Assembly: GCA_037576215.1 (NCBI GenBank) | Contig: JBANDB010000006.1 | Coordinates: forward strand, 4,650,001-4,714,000 | DNA: 64,000 nucleotides | Origin: Armillaria gallica | Lineage: Eukaryota > Basidiomycota > Agaricomycetes > Agaricales > Physalacriaceae | Reading direction: 5' to 3' | In this document: positions 10,243 through 21,712 of the stretch, in pieces | Layout: the number at the start of each line of letters is the position of its first letter | Numbering within the stretch: position 1 is the first letter of the stretch | The notes under the pieces: generated by a model | The model's database searches: none | What the model saw: only the letters and a program-made list of their open reading frames with translations | What the model was told of the DNA's origin: nothing | Program-made: the position numbers and the translations under genes

Positions 10243-13200
10243 ATGTTCAAGCCCAAGCGCCCAAGGGATGAAGAGGTGGATTTTGAGGCCTCTAGTCCAT
10301 CAATACCAGTGCAAACGACTCGTCAAATGCGTCGCAAGGTGTTCCAGCCACCACCGACGTACACCTTTGGCTCATCTCCTGTCCCAGGAGCAAGCTCTTA
10401 GCCACATACCGCTTTTTCGCCTTCCCTGCCAGTGACGCCGATTCATTTACATACTAGCCATTTCATTCCATCATCAGCACACTCTCCGAGCATGTTTATC
10501 CCCAGCACTGCACCCTATGATGTGACAATGATGGCTTTCAATCCATCCTCAAGTCCTTCTCCTCAATCTGTCTATGACACATCCACACCTACTCTACACA
10601 CACAAGCACCTACCCTAGTCGACGAAAATCCCTTCATAGACTCTCCTATGCCATGCGCAAGTCCTGTCCTCTCCAATCTCTCCACGGAGATCAATTCTTC
10701 GTGCACCTCTCTCAAGATGTCAGCACCTGTACAGTCGCATTCAGTTTTAACTGCGAGCAGGTCCATGAGCTCTATTTTGGAGAAACGTCATGGTGTTAAG
10801 GCTGCCAAGGATAGAGAACGTGCAGCGCAGCAGGCACTAGGCAAAGAGAGGAAGTGTTTAGAGGTGGAATCCTGACAAGCAAGAGCACGACAGCAAAGTG
10901 CAGCCGATGTCTTGGAGTTCAGGCGTATTGTTCAACTGGCATGTACTCCGAAGGACCAGGGGGGCTCAGGCTACCAAAATCTCGGTCACTTCTTTGACAC
11001 CATGATGAAATGCGATGAGGCAGCAAACAAGCAGTTCTCAGCGAACCTTACGTGTTATATCTGTGACCATGGCAAGAAGCTTACTAACTGGATGTGGACG
11101 CGTGTCTCTGAGCAGCATGAAGATATCCTGAGTGAGGAGATTGTCAGCATGCTTTTGTGTGAAGGCAAGGCCATTCAAACCTTATTAATGCAAGGTTCAG
11201 TGACTATTGCTGCAGACCTATTGAATTCGTTCTCCATGGATCAGCTTGCCAATGATCTGCAGTATGTTGCCCCCAAACTGTGGAGTCTTCTGGGTGCTAT
11301 GACCACAGGTGACACATTGACTTCCAGGAACCGAAACAAATCACTGGTGAGTTGCTATTCCCTTTCTGTTAGGTGTGAGTTGTCTTCATGAAGTTACAGG
11401 TGCTGACTTGTATCATGGCTATGATCAGCATTTTGTGGTCACAGAAAGCGAACAACTTCCAGGTGACCATTGGGCTTTTTCTTCTCGCATCCAGTGCATC
11501 GAAGCAAGAGATTGCCATCATGGCACATGCTGGCCTGTCGCTTTCATATCCGTCTATCCTCAGTCATCTTAAGCTTATGTCAGTGACAAAGACGAGACAA
11601 TATGTGCAGATTGTGAAGGAGTGGATGTGTGCACTTGTTTGGGACAATCTAAATATCCCATTTACTGTGGGCGAACAGTGTATGGATTCAAAGAATCATT
11701 TTGACAATGGCACAATGGCGACACTTGTGGTTCTTTATGGAGGATCAGCTGCATGTGAATGCCTCCCTCATGGGTATCTCCCTCTTTCCATGAAGCCTCA
11801 ACGGACTACCACATGTCCTGTATTTGACTGGAGCTCAGAGGATGTCTTGCCTGACGTAGAGACTGCTTGTCAGCTCACACAGAGCTGTCTATGGCAGATC
11901 AAGCAACTTGTGTTAGAGCACATCCCTGGTCTGGAACATCTGCGCTCTGATTTAGAAGAGTGCCCCAAGGTTTGAGTCATACCCCCCCATAAAACCGAGC
12001 AGTACTCTCTCCCTGCAATGCACAAGGATGAATCATCCATTGATGGCACTATTGATGTCCATGATACCCTTTACAACCACCTAGAAATGACCAATGAAGC
12101 TCTTGAGAAGCATGGACTCATGCCAGACCACAGTGATCTTCTCACAGATTCATTAAAGGACAACGTAAGTTATCTAGATATCATTATCCTATCTATATGC
12201 TGAAATAGCTGCAAAGGTCGAGTCTGCTCAACGTAATAGTACCACTCCGATTGCTGGATGAAGGGCGTCCAAGCGTGTGTGGGGGATTTTTCATGCCAAG
12301 ATGGCGGGCGGTCGCTTGGTAACAAATGAGCATTGGGGAAAGCCAAACTCGGCATGGCCGGGTGGTTTATGGTGGGAGCACTCGAAACTTTTGGGCTGCA
12401 AGCCTATGACTGCCAGATGGAAAGGGAAAAAAGCAATGCCATGGCGACCAGCCCATGAGCTAATACACATTTCTCTTCCCGCTCATATATTGGATGTATT
12501 TTGACTTCATTGCAGCCATTGCGATTTCCCTGTCTGGGCAGCTGCTGCAACATTGGATGAGGTTCACCATGTTGCTTTGGAGGTATAGAAGCATCTCTTT
12601 TCATCATTTAGAGTTGAAGAGCTCTGTGACATGGACGAAGAAGACTGTGACATCACATTTGAGAATGCGATCCTTTACAATCGGGATGCATTGCTGTATG
12701 TTGAATTTGTACATGCAATCAAATTTGGAGATATTGGATGGGCAGTGAACGTGATGAATATGTGGCTGGTGATGATGCGTGGGGTGTCTGTGATGCCTAA
12801 GTATGCAGATGCGATCTTCGAGATGTTGCATGATCTGAAAACCTGTGATCCTGTTCTACGGTATGTGATCTTGGCCTTCCACCTGACATTCATATGAATG
12901 ACCCATTCTTGTAGTGATGTTATACTAGACAATTGGCTTGTCAATCTCACAGGTCATGTTGATGGCTTCAAAGAAGTCGACCTTCTCCAGAAGCATCAAA
13001 ATTTCTGGGCGAAGATCATCTACAATGCCAAGGGTAGCAACAAATCATGGAAATGGCTATCCATGGTCACTGTGTGCATCTGGACACTACGTGATGCAAT
13101 GCGTATAGTGCACAAGACCTTTCAGATTCTGGCTTATGGCACCAAGCATACGAGCCCTGTGATAAAGGATGAGATTGCAGTCATCGCCCAAGCACTTGAT

Positions 13201-13548
13201 AAGGAATGTATTCAAACATATGTGAAGAACCGCCCAGGCTCTGATGCCGAGGATGGTGTAGCACCTGTTTATGAACTTGTCGCCCATGGTGTCCAGTATT
13301 TCAACTCTCGAAGGGCCTATCTGAAATTCACCCCTGAACGATGTCGGGCTCACAATATTGGATGAGCTGAGTCACCTGATCAATCAGAAGATGAGGACGA
13401 GACAGAGGATGGGGAACTCTTAGATGCTGATCAAGAACCTGATATCACACCAGACGATTTAGAGCTGGACGATGACAAGCATCATGATATGGTAGATAAT
13501 ATTCTCAGCTCCACACGTTCTTTAGCAGATGACATCATAGATAGCTAA
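10243..13548 (+). pseudogene. DUF6589-domain gene, full length but with seven in-frame stops
   Basis: Four exons join in frame: 10243-11346, 11400-12164, 12217-12860 and 12915-13548 (3147 bp, 1048 codons plus stop). Introns are 52-54 bp. The first ~220 residues are Ser/Pro-rich and low complexity. Then come blocks recalled from DUF6589 proteins: SQKANNFQVTIGLFL, ALVWDNLNIPF, HFDNGTMATLVVLYGG, WGIFHAKMAGG, DVILDNWLVNLTG, VDLLQKHQNFW and SNKSWKWLSMV, with an Asp/Glu-rich tail. In-frame stops lie at 10399 (TAG), 10873, 11973, 12259 and 12502 (TGA), 12586 (TAG) and 13363 (TGA). Each fits C-to-T change of CAG/CAA or CGA. No frameshift was found. DUF6589 has no assigned function that I can state. 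Its WDN, HFDN and FH motifs would suit a nuclease-like fold, but that is speculation. Confidence 0.8.
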
Positions 13549-13553
13549 CTGTT

Positions 13554-13877
13554 TTATTCATCAACAACTATACTAGGTTCTGGCAAATCTTTGGCCCCAG
13601 GCAGCTCAGAATCGCAAGCCACTGCATGAAGGTAACCTTTCACCTCGCCCTCTAAGTAGTTTGCTGAGTCAACGATTGTTGAACCAGGTTCATTAAAAGT
13701 CTGAGCATTCTCAAACAAGAGATGCCAGTCATCGTAATACTCCCGCAGTGTCTTGTAATGTGTCTTCTTCTTTGTGTTTGATTGAATGTTCAGTATAGAT
13801 ATCGGATGAGCAATATGTTCATAATACTCAGGCCACGTTGTCACACCCGCAGCATGTCTAAGGGTGTAATTTTGCAA
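13554..13877 (-). CDS. Small bromodomain protein
   Basis: An uninterrupted 107-residue frame begins at the ATG at 13877. It carries the bromodomain core in order: WPEYYEHIAHPISI, a tyrosine-rich linker, YYDDWHLLFENAQTFNEPGS, then SANYLEGEVKGYL. The FxNAxxxN segment includes the Asn that contacts acetyl-lysine in known bromodomains (NAQTFN). The spacing resembles SNF2/RSC-type bromodomains. A further 5' exon is possible, because the family usually has one more N-terminal helix; an AG at 13895-13900 could be its acceptor. Its 3' end lies 5 bp from the 3' end of the DUF6589 gene, in convergent orientation. Binding acetylated histones is known for the family; a role in target-site choice of the element is my inference. 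Confidence 0.7.
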   Translation of the reverse strand: MQNYTLRHAAGVTTWPEYYEHIAHPISILNIQSNTKKKTHYKTLREYYDDWHLLFENAQTFNEPGSTIVDSANYLEGEVKGYLHAVACDSELPGAKDLPEPSIVVDE

Positions 13878-15567
13878 AATGTCATACCTTACACTTTAGC
13901 AATGCAGAGGCATCGCGAGCGGGCTGACAGTGCAAGTGGCACGCGAAGAAGCAAGGTCACCGAGGTAGAAAGCTCTATAACAGAAGAAGAAGCAACAGGA
14001 TTAAAACATAAGGACTTCGTCATTGCACTGTACCTTATGGGCATGCACGGCAACAAGGCCGAAGGGCAAGCTAGATTGCCAAACCACCTGTTTGCAATAG
14101 AGGACTCAGCTGGAGTGGGATGTGCTTGTACGCGGGCCAAGGCTAATTTAGATAACAACGTGTCTGTAATCTATGACGCGTGGTCCCTGGAGATCCAGAA
14201 AAACGATATCACGTGCGGGGTAATCAAGAGAACCCCGGGCATGGCCTAGAAACAGGCTTCGGCCGATGGAAGTAGCGAGCGGACTGGAAAGCCGAGGCAT
14301 TTCTTGGTTACCGAGTCTAGAACATGGCGCTGTCACCTTCGGAGCAGACCCGAAAGCCGAATACGAAGTGTGATCGGTGATCGAGGATTAAGCAGCTATT
14401 GAGTGCATGTGTGTGAGCTACTCTGCTGCTAGGGCAAGCGACATAGACATCGCTTAGCCCTTTGAGGATACTAAAAAGAGGAAAAAGTGGCCCGCTGCCT
14501 AGAGCGCTGGGCTAACTCGGATAAGAGATACCCAGCCGAAAAAGAAGTAAATTACTAAAAAGCCATTTGTAACAATCAATCTTCCGTAGTATAAGTAGAG
14601 TAGATTTTCACGTAGTAAAGGCAAGATACCTACCCCCCACATACAGTAATAAAGTTTCAGTTTGGATCTGGACTTGTTGGGGCACGTAAGAGTTAGTAGC
14701 TTTGAGTCTCGGCTAGAACGCAAGTTTAGCGAGCTCACAGAGAAATAGAACAAGAGAAACATTTTGGATAAAAACTTCGGTTTACTTGAGATAAGAAAGA
14801 GATTCGGGGCAGTGACACTGTGCCCATCTTGAGAGTTTATGGAGATAAATCTGAGAGAAAAACTGTTCCTTTTCTGGTTCAGTGTAAAAAGAGAATTTGT
14901 GTTGTGTCGGCCTCTGTGTAGGTCTAGGAGTAGTTGCAAGGGAATCAGCCAGCTTGAGCTGTTCTAGCAGTTGCACAAAGTGTGACAGGTGTGCGCAGTT
15001 GGACCTCACGGCACCGTTGTTAGGGCGAGCGCACTGTGTGTGAGGACTTGCGGGGACGGTTCTGAAAGTAATTAAGACTTGAGTGGGAGTGCCGAGGGCC
15101 TCCATCGTGACAAGTTTGGAAGTCAGGTTTAGCCACTAAGAGAGAGGCGGCATCGCACGTAGATTAGATCTAGCGGCGAGTCGTACTTAGTGAGCTCACT
15201 GACCGAACTTGGTCAACTTGCGGATCTGCGTATCCATGTGTTCCAGCTATTGAAATATATTTTGCCTCAAGGGTTGCATGGTTCACCATGCTCTCTTGTA
15301 AAAAGCTCCGAAGAGCTAGAGAATTTGAGACTAGCTTGAAAATACTACGTTGTTGCGCATATCGTTCTAGCGAGCTCACTGAGAGAAATTGGGATACTGT
15401 CAGCACGCAAGTGGAATTAAAATCCTTGCTCCCCTCTGCACTTAAGGAGATTGTGTGTGTGTGTGTTTAGTGGGGTTGAGTTGGGTTTGGTGTGTGTCCA
15501 TGCTAGGCTGTGCTCAGTTTCACAGGTGCCCGTCACCAGCCTCGTCAATGTCTAAGGAAGTAACTTG
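13878..15567. other. Unexplained 1.7-kb stretch inside the transposon
   Basis: It lies between the bromodomain ORF and the RecQ-like gene. Several frames of 60-150 codons are open on both strands (for example plus 13782-14249), but none has a motif I recognise. GCGAGCTCACTGA-type sequence occurs at about 15190 and 15370. A short (GT)n run lies at 15452-15467. It may be a nested insertion or the degraded 5' part of the bromodomain gene. Confidence 0.35.
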
Positions 15568-17888
15568 TTAGTATGACGTTGAACCAAGCACTGACAGTGG
15601 CATCCATACCGTCTTTCTTGGAAGCTTAAGAAATGGATGTGAGTGTTTGTATTCATGCCCACTCTTGTCAGTTGCAGTTGCAGTAGTGACCACATAGTGG
15701 CAGCCTTGGAATATGGCAAGCATTTTTTTGTAGACCTCTCCCATGGTGGCTTGAGCTGTGGCACAATCCTTCCATTCCTGTTCCATCCGTTCTCTCGCTC
15801 CCTGAATACTGATGACTGGGAATCTTGAAAGTGCTTCCTGGATCACACTCAGGACCCTTGCTCCATACCTGTCCCGGTGAACCCAATAGGTGTAGTCCCT
15901 GATTGAGTCCACTGATTCCAACATTGGTGCCCGCTGCGCTAGAATATGAATGACATTGTGCAGCAGAATTGCCCGTCCTGTAATCAAAACTTGACCAGCA
16001 AGGTCATTCCTGGATATCTCTTGCTGAAGGCCATATAGAGCTTCAGAGACTGTGTCGTAAACTTCCTCCGCAACTGTTACAGTCCAGCCAGTCTTCAGCG
16101 GGCGCTCACCCTCTAAGACAACAGTATCAATTGGAAACTCTTCCGGATTGCAGTTGTCACAGCATTGCATTGGCCATCCAGATAGTTCTGTAGGCGGTGT
16201 CAGTGATCCTGAGGCTGGAGTGAGCATCAGTGAAGACAGAATGATCAGGAAACCCACGTTTTGTGCCATTGTCAAAGAACTCATTCCAAACTATACGATG
16301 ACACCTCTCAGTGACAATGAATTGGAGAAGAAATTGATGATCACAAGCAGCCATAGGTGACAACGTCTTCTGTGGCTTTCGCTTTCTCTGAGAGGTCACC
16401 ACATTTGGGGTCATGTCTTCTTTGCAGTCCATAACTTCATCCAGCAACCGTGCATGATCCTCTTCCTGGTCATCGTCCATGTCTAGGTCTTCGGGTGGGA
16501 GGTCACCATTACTACTCTGGTGATCAGCATCTGAATCAGAATTATCCTCTGGTTCCGCATTGTCATCGGGCACATAATGCTTGTTGTAAAAGGCCTCAGT
16601 TTCATACACAATCGCCTCTCCGACAAGGCCTCAGCACTGTCCAATCTTCTGCGCAAGCGAGCACATTGTCCGAGGTGTGTGCCAAAGGATTACACGTGTT
16701 ACAAGAGAGTAGTGCACACCCTGTGAGGAGATAAAATGAATAAGTACAGCTTTTCAATCGGCATCATAGTAAAATAACATGCCATGCCAAGAGCATCGGT
16801 TGCAATAACAATACGAAGCATTCCATTAGATAGGCATTCATGTATTTGGTCTTTCTCATCTTGATGTACGTGTCGGTGATAGAACTCGACGAAATCAGGA
16901 GGAAAATCTGGGCAGTTATTGCGAAAGAATTCCTCAATCAGTTCTGCTGTCATTTGGCCATTGACATAGACTATAGTTTGTTCTATGTCATTGGGAGAGG
17001 TAGCGTCAGACGGAATGAGTGCCATCAAGTCTGCAAATGAATCCTCGGGATGCTGAAGGAGACACACGGATAGTGCAATATTCGGCTTCTCATTTGACAG
17101 AGATATCCGTCAGCATGTATCTGTTAAGCCTACAGTTGTTTGTATGTCAGTAATCACATCACATGGTAATGTGGCAGATGCAAGGAGTACAGGAACACCT
17201 CCAGGTAGGCGTTCACATAATAGTCCTGGTGCAATGGAATAGTCATGTCGAAAGTTGTCAGTCCCCCATTCGCTGATGGAATGGCCTTCGTCAATCACCA
17301 AGCCAATGATGTTCTTTTGGAAAGTCTCTGATCTAAGAACGAGAGAGTGGAATTTGGTTCTCGATGCCATTTCTGGACCAACAAAGGCAACTTGATATTT
17401 TCCAGCACCAAAGTCCTATGTGATTCTTAATTACTGAAGTTTAGGCTGTAGACGAAGCTGAATATTACCTCCATGAGCTGAAGTACATTCTGTGCCTCAG
17501 AGTGAATGGCTACTGCCGATACTCCATGTCCATTGAGGTCCTGAACCTAATAGGAGAACAGAATAAGGCCAAGCAGATGTTGTTGTGAGGAAACACTTAC
17601 CTGAGACTTCATCAGACCTACAAGCGGGCTAAGGACAAGGAGAAGCTTATCAAAGTCACCCTTCTCATTAGAACCTGTCCAGCAATGGTAGAACAAAGCA
17701 TAGTAGAAAGCTAGAGTCTTGCCGGCACCAGTGGGTGCATCTAGAATGGTATCTATACCAAGTAGCATGTTGTGACCAGCTTCAGCCTGATAATCTCAGA
17801 CTTCTGGGAGGTTGAAGACCTCACAGAGGAGTTCTTCCATTTCTTCGATCCTCTGAGGGTCGAGCGCAGTGAGAGGAAGGAACGACAT
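15568..17888 (-). pseudogene. RecQ-like DNA helicase of the transposon, disabled
   Basis: The start ATG is at 17888. Helicase motifs appear in order on the minus strand. APTGAGKT (Walker A, about 17700-17730) is followed by LLVLSPLVGLMKSQ (Ia). VIDEGHSISEWG (DEAH-type box, about 17260-17300) and LLASATLP (III) come next. TIVYVNGQ (IV), FYHRHVHQ and RIVIATDALGMG (V) complete the core. Then follow TPRTMCSLAQKIGQC, an acidic insert and CCDNCNP, which resembles the RecQ zinc-binding C-terminus. RecQ proteins unwind DNA 3' to 5' using ATP. In-frame TGA stops lie at 17796-17798, 17110-17112 and just upstream of 16609, each fitting CGA to TGA. One frameshift lies near 16200. The intron after GLGM-type motif V appears to start with GC instead of GT. 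Confidence 0.8.
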
Positions 17889-18062
17889 TGTATATTTAGC
17901 TTAGGAGACACATTTGCATAGGTCATTACGACGGAATGGGATTATATAAGCGAAATCGGAAAACAGTGAGGCTCTTATTTTTGCCATAGGAGACTGTATA
18001 GCAAGAAAAACTGGGAATCTGGAGGAGGAACCTGACGTGCAAGCAAGGTGCAAATGGTTAAG

Positions 18063-18181
18063 TCGAGAAGGGCGTGGGAAATATTTTGACTCTATTAGGA
18101 AGCTGGATTCTGTACCAGTCCCTTCCGTATGGTACACTTGATCGACTGTCATCAGTGTCGGGAGGGACTGGTTCGAGTCTA
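18063..18181 (-). repeat. Right terminal inverted repeat of the 8.2-kb transposon
   Basis: Read on the minus strand it starts TAGACTCGAACCAGTCCCT. It contains AAGGGACTGGTACAG about 55 bp in, so CCAGTCCCT and AGGGACTGG form an internal inverted pair. Its mate is at 9954-10070. Confidence 0.8.
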
Positions 18182-18190
18182 GGTTGCAAA

Positions 18191-20320
18191 GCGGAGGCGA
18201 CAATTTGAATTTGAAACTCCGAGTTACTTTGCCCTTCTGTTCAAGCGAACAACGTTATTTATTCAACCCGTCCATATCATCGCGTCTTCTCGTCAGAACG
18301 GTCGAACCTTTCCGACCCTCCGTACTCTACGAGCAGACACACTCTTGATGGATTCACAGTCCATTAAGCCATTTCGTCGTGGTTTTTTGATAGACAATCC
18401 GTGTCTAACTTGACGGCTACTAATCTGAGCTCCTTATGCTCGAATACACCTCGTTCTTGAAGTCCTTCTTCCTTCCCCGGTCTGTCATAGCGGAACCAGT
18501 CATTTACGGAAAGAACGGCTACGCCAGAAGCAGCGACAATGGTCATAACCAATGGGCCTCAAATATCACAACCCCGTCACCCGAGTTGGTCTTGAAGCTT
18601 TTCACGTTCTGATGTGCATACGTCACAATGCTGGGATTCATTCGTTTCATGGATGATGGGACCAGGTAAGCGACATCCACCCCTTTCTTGACGGTTGTTT
18701 AATACTATCCCTGCATAGGATTGTTAAACAGAGCGGTCAAGCCGATTCCCAGACCAATTCCAACGTGAATAGTGATCTATATTCGACGTTTGCTGCTGTG
18801 GGATTCTTCGCTAGGTGAATATCTTTTGTTTTCTTCTACGTTTGGGGCACTTATCTGTATGTTTCCGTAGATCAGTCAACAACATGTTCGGACCAAAAGG
18901 CACACTCCTGATTGGCAGTATGGATTACAACTTGTACATTGGATCCTATTGTGATTATCACCCTCTTATCCCTAGTTAATCAACGCTGATATTATTTCTA
19001 GAATCATGAACATTCATTCCAACGCCGACTTCGTCGTCAGCCATGTGCGCTGGTTTCTTATAGACTACACAGGGCTCGTTGATGACGGCGCAATGCACAA
19101 CGGGAAATTTCTGGGGATTTTCTTGTCTATTTTCCACCTCGGCTGTGTCGTCTGTTACTATTGGGAGAAACCGAAAATCAGCAGTAAGTGCCCGAGCTTT
19201 CGTAACACACGACTGCATGCTCATTCATGTTTACAGGTCAACACTGTTGATAATGGGACATACGTGCGTTAGCGTTTTTAATCATCCTGCCTTCTGTTTA
19301 AACCGTTTTCAGATTGGATTCTCGTCCTTACACTCATTGGTGTTCTCGTTCCGATGTTCTTGGCGACTCCTGACAGGATGACCCGTTCCGATGCCCCGAC
19401 ACCGAAGACCGAAATTATAGGTCTCTTCGTGACGCTGACGATTGATTCAACGATCATCCTTCTCTTCCTCAAGTTCTTTGCTTCCAACTGGTTCTACACA
19501 TGCTGTCAGTAATACCCACCTCCGTTCTCTTGACCTATCTAACCCATGCTTTAATTTAATCCAGAATTCAGCGGCTTCAACAGTACCACCCTCAACACCC
19601 GTGCCTGAGACTTGAACAACGTCTACTACTGGATCTCCCAGATCATCGGTTCCGTCCTCATCAGTCTCATCCTCGACCGAAAATCCATCAGTCATTGTAT
19701 ACGCGCCTACACAGGCCTTTTGTCACAGGATGGACCATCCTCTTCTTAATGATCTTTGTCGTCTACATCTGGGGGTACTTCTACCAAAAGCAGTACACAC
19801 GCGAAAGCATCGCACCAAAAACGGAGAAAATGGATATCTACAATCACGGATACGCCGGCAGAATGGGGTTTTACATCTTCTGTGGGATTCTCGATGTGAT
19901 GTGGCAGACGACGGTGTACTGGCTTATGGGTGCGATATCGGATAATGTGTTGAAGCAGGTATTCTTTGCTGGGTTCTACAAGTCAATCCAGTTGGGCCGC
20001 TGAGATATGGTATGCAGACGCTGTCAAGGTTCCGTACATTTCTCTGGCGCTTTATTGTGACACCTCCTGACGCTTCGTAAAGATACATGAATATGTTCAT
20101 TTCGGAATGAGCTCTCCTTGTCAGAGGTCTCGTGTTTGCGTTACCTATGGTCATCCTCCGTATCAAGAAATCATACCGATCTAGACGACGAGACTGTCAG
20201 TTCATCTATTTTATCAACTTTGATGGTTTCTCATGACCTTGGTTCTAGCGCCTGGATGGACGTCCGGCTGAAGCTGTCGCTACCGAGATAGAAGCTACTC
20301 AGCCGTCTTCGTGATTTTTC
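18191..20320 (+). pseudogene. UNC93-like MFS transporter remnant, copy I
   Basis: The start region is near 18539-18552 (MGLKYHNPVTRVG). Later blocks are QADSQTNSNVNS with DLYSTFAAVGFFA (about 18735-18815), SVNNMFGPKGTLLIGSM (about 18872-18922), GRNRKSA, FASNWFYT (about 19478-19502), EKMDIYNHGYAG and GFYIFCGILDVMWQTTVYWL (about 19825-19925), then FAGFYKSIQ. These match fungal UNC93-like members of the major facilitator superfamily, with hydrophobic stretches where helices are expected. Exons are broken by stops and shifts, for example TGA in place of a sense codon near 19604. The sequence up to 18540 is upstream flank shared with blocks II and III. Confidence 0.65.
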
Positions 20321-20325
20321 TGTTG

Positions 20326-20375
20326 GTCTTGATCGACTATCATCAAACAACGCAGGGACCGGTGCGAGTCTAAAG
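20326..20375 (+). repeat. Detached right-end fragment of the 8.2-kb transposon family
   Basis: About 48 bp closely resemble the outermost part of the right TIR: TTGATCGACTATCATCA, then AGGGACCGGTGCGAGTCTA. It sits exactly where homology to the UNC93 3' flank of blocks II and III (GTCTTCATGATTTT...) ends and the TRANK1-like C-terminal fragment begins. This suggests an older transposon copy removed by recombination. Confidence 0.6.
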
Positions 20376-21712
20376 TGCGACCAGTGATTCTGGCTTCACT
20401 CTGTCAGCGCCAAAACTGCGTGGCATATTTCAGCATCTTCTTAGATTGCGTCTCCAGCAGAGGACCAATGTTGAAAATGCCGACTGTGTGAGAAGCAAGG
20501 CTTTTCATTTTCAGCCTGGCCGGTGTTTTGCCGTACTTGGGTTTTGTAGACCACCTGACTGTCCAGAAGCCCGTGTATCAGCTTCTTTGTTAGATGCTGA
20601 ATACTATGACATGCACGTCCGCTTGCACTTGCAACAAATCTTGATGTTGCAGTCATTCAGGGAGAATAGCGAGTACGTTGTCATATAATTCTCTAACGAC
20701 ACCGGTTTATTTTTTGGTATAGGATCTGGCTCAACCGTCTTTACGATTCATCCGCCCCACCATGTATTCGGTTCCATCTCCCATCTTGATCTTTCCACAA
20801 TCCTGGAAGCTGCCAGAGCAGTGAACGTCATCAAAGATTGGGCGGGAACATCTACTTCAAGACGGGCGTTGTATCCCAATATGACTTCCCGAATGGACGT
20901 GATACGGGCAACCACTTTAGCCCACATTTTTCACCAGCGGATTACCCATATCTCAGCGCGTGCACTCCACCTATGTACATTCGTCGTGGTAGTTCCTCCA
21001 TCCTAGTACCGGAGCCTCTGGCTGCGACGTCTGAGACCTATCCATGGCTTCCGCATGCAAAGACTGTTTATTGGGAAGAAGAGCTTGTTGATGAAATGGA
21101 CAGTATTGTCGATATCATTCCAATACGAGATATGACAGCCCCGGAACCCACATTAGAGAGATTGCCGCTGCGTCCTTGATCCAGCAGGTATACAGGAAAG
21201 ACCTCATGCGCTTGAGAGGTATTCCAACTTGGCGCTAACCCCGGCGATATCTTCATCTCTTTTGAGGCCCACAGCTGCACATCCTACTCTGTCTCGAGGT
21301 AATTCGCATCGATACACTCAGCCAGAGGAAGAAGATGAAGAAGTGTGTAGTCAAACGAGTACGATGCACTCGGTGACCTGTTAGCACAGACCAAGTACGT
21401 ATTACTGGCCCTTCTACTGACGATAAATGATCCTATTCGCCACTTGTTCACCAGTAAGGCGAACAAGGCTGCAGTCAAACTACAAAAGAAACTCAGTCCG
21501 AGTTCTGCGTTCTACGAGCGTTGCGACAGCAAGCAACCCAAGAACCTAGCTAGTCGAAGAGGCCACCAGCTGGTTTCTTCTCTCCCATTCAAAACTTCCT
21601 TTGAACTTGACGGACGACTGGCCCGCACCTCGCCATCAAAGGGATCATAACCGAACGAGGCGCATGCAAAAATCCGACACTCAAAATTCGACGATGACTT
21701 GTACTATTACTG
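20376..21712 (+). pseudogene. TRANK1-like helicase, C-terminal remnant (block I)
   Basis: Homologous to 45820-48114 of the intact gene. Clear blocks are CRPPDCPEARVSASLLDAEY, MHVRLHLQQILMLQSFREN, REIAAASLIQQVYRKDLMRLRGI, EVIRIDTLSQRKKMK and a final LLLIPC segment. Multiple frameshifts and stops separate them, and everything N-terminal to about residue 1700 of the parent is absent. Its left edge is the detached transposon end. It cannot encode a helicase, because all ATPase motifs are missing. Confidence 0.75.

Larger units (their letters stand above)
9954..18181. mobile_element. 8.2-kb DNA transposon with long TIRs carrying DUF6589, bromodomain and RecQ-like genes
   Basis: The element begins TAGACTTGAACC and ends, read inward on the minus strand, TAGACTCGAACC. 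The terminal inverted repeats extend about 115 bp (9954 to about 10070; about 18063 to 18181) at roughly 80 percent identity. The flanks carry GGTTGCAAA at 9945-9953 and again at 18182-18190, a 9-bp target duplication (8 bp cannot be excluded). Block II has the uninterrupted site GTAGGTTGCAAAGCGG at about 28937-28954. The cargo is a DUF6589 gene on plus, and a bromodomain ORF and RecQ-like helicase on minus, plus an unexplained 1.7-kb stretch. All of it lies between the TIRs, so the genes belong to the element or to something nested in it. Confidence 0.85.

Noticed and set aside
12478..12516. A 20-bp intron in the DUF6589 gene
   Set aside because: Too short to splice. The frame continues through it if the TGA at 12502 is read as a mutated CGA, so it is treated as a nonsense mutation.
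13782..14249. 155-codon plus-strand frame opposite the bromodomain ORF
   Set aside because: It overlaps the bromodomain frame on the other strand and continues without any known motif; the bromodomain match is clear, so this is kept only as part of an unexplained stretch.
15452..15467. (GT)n run as a functional signal
   Set aside because: Only about eight repeats; an ordinary microsatellite.
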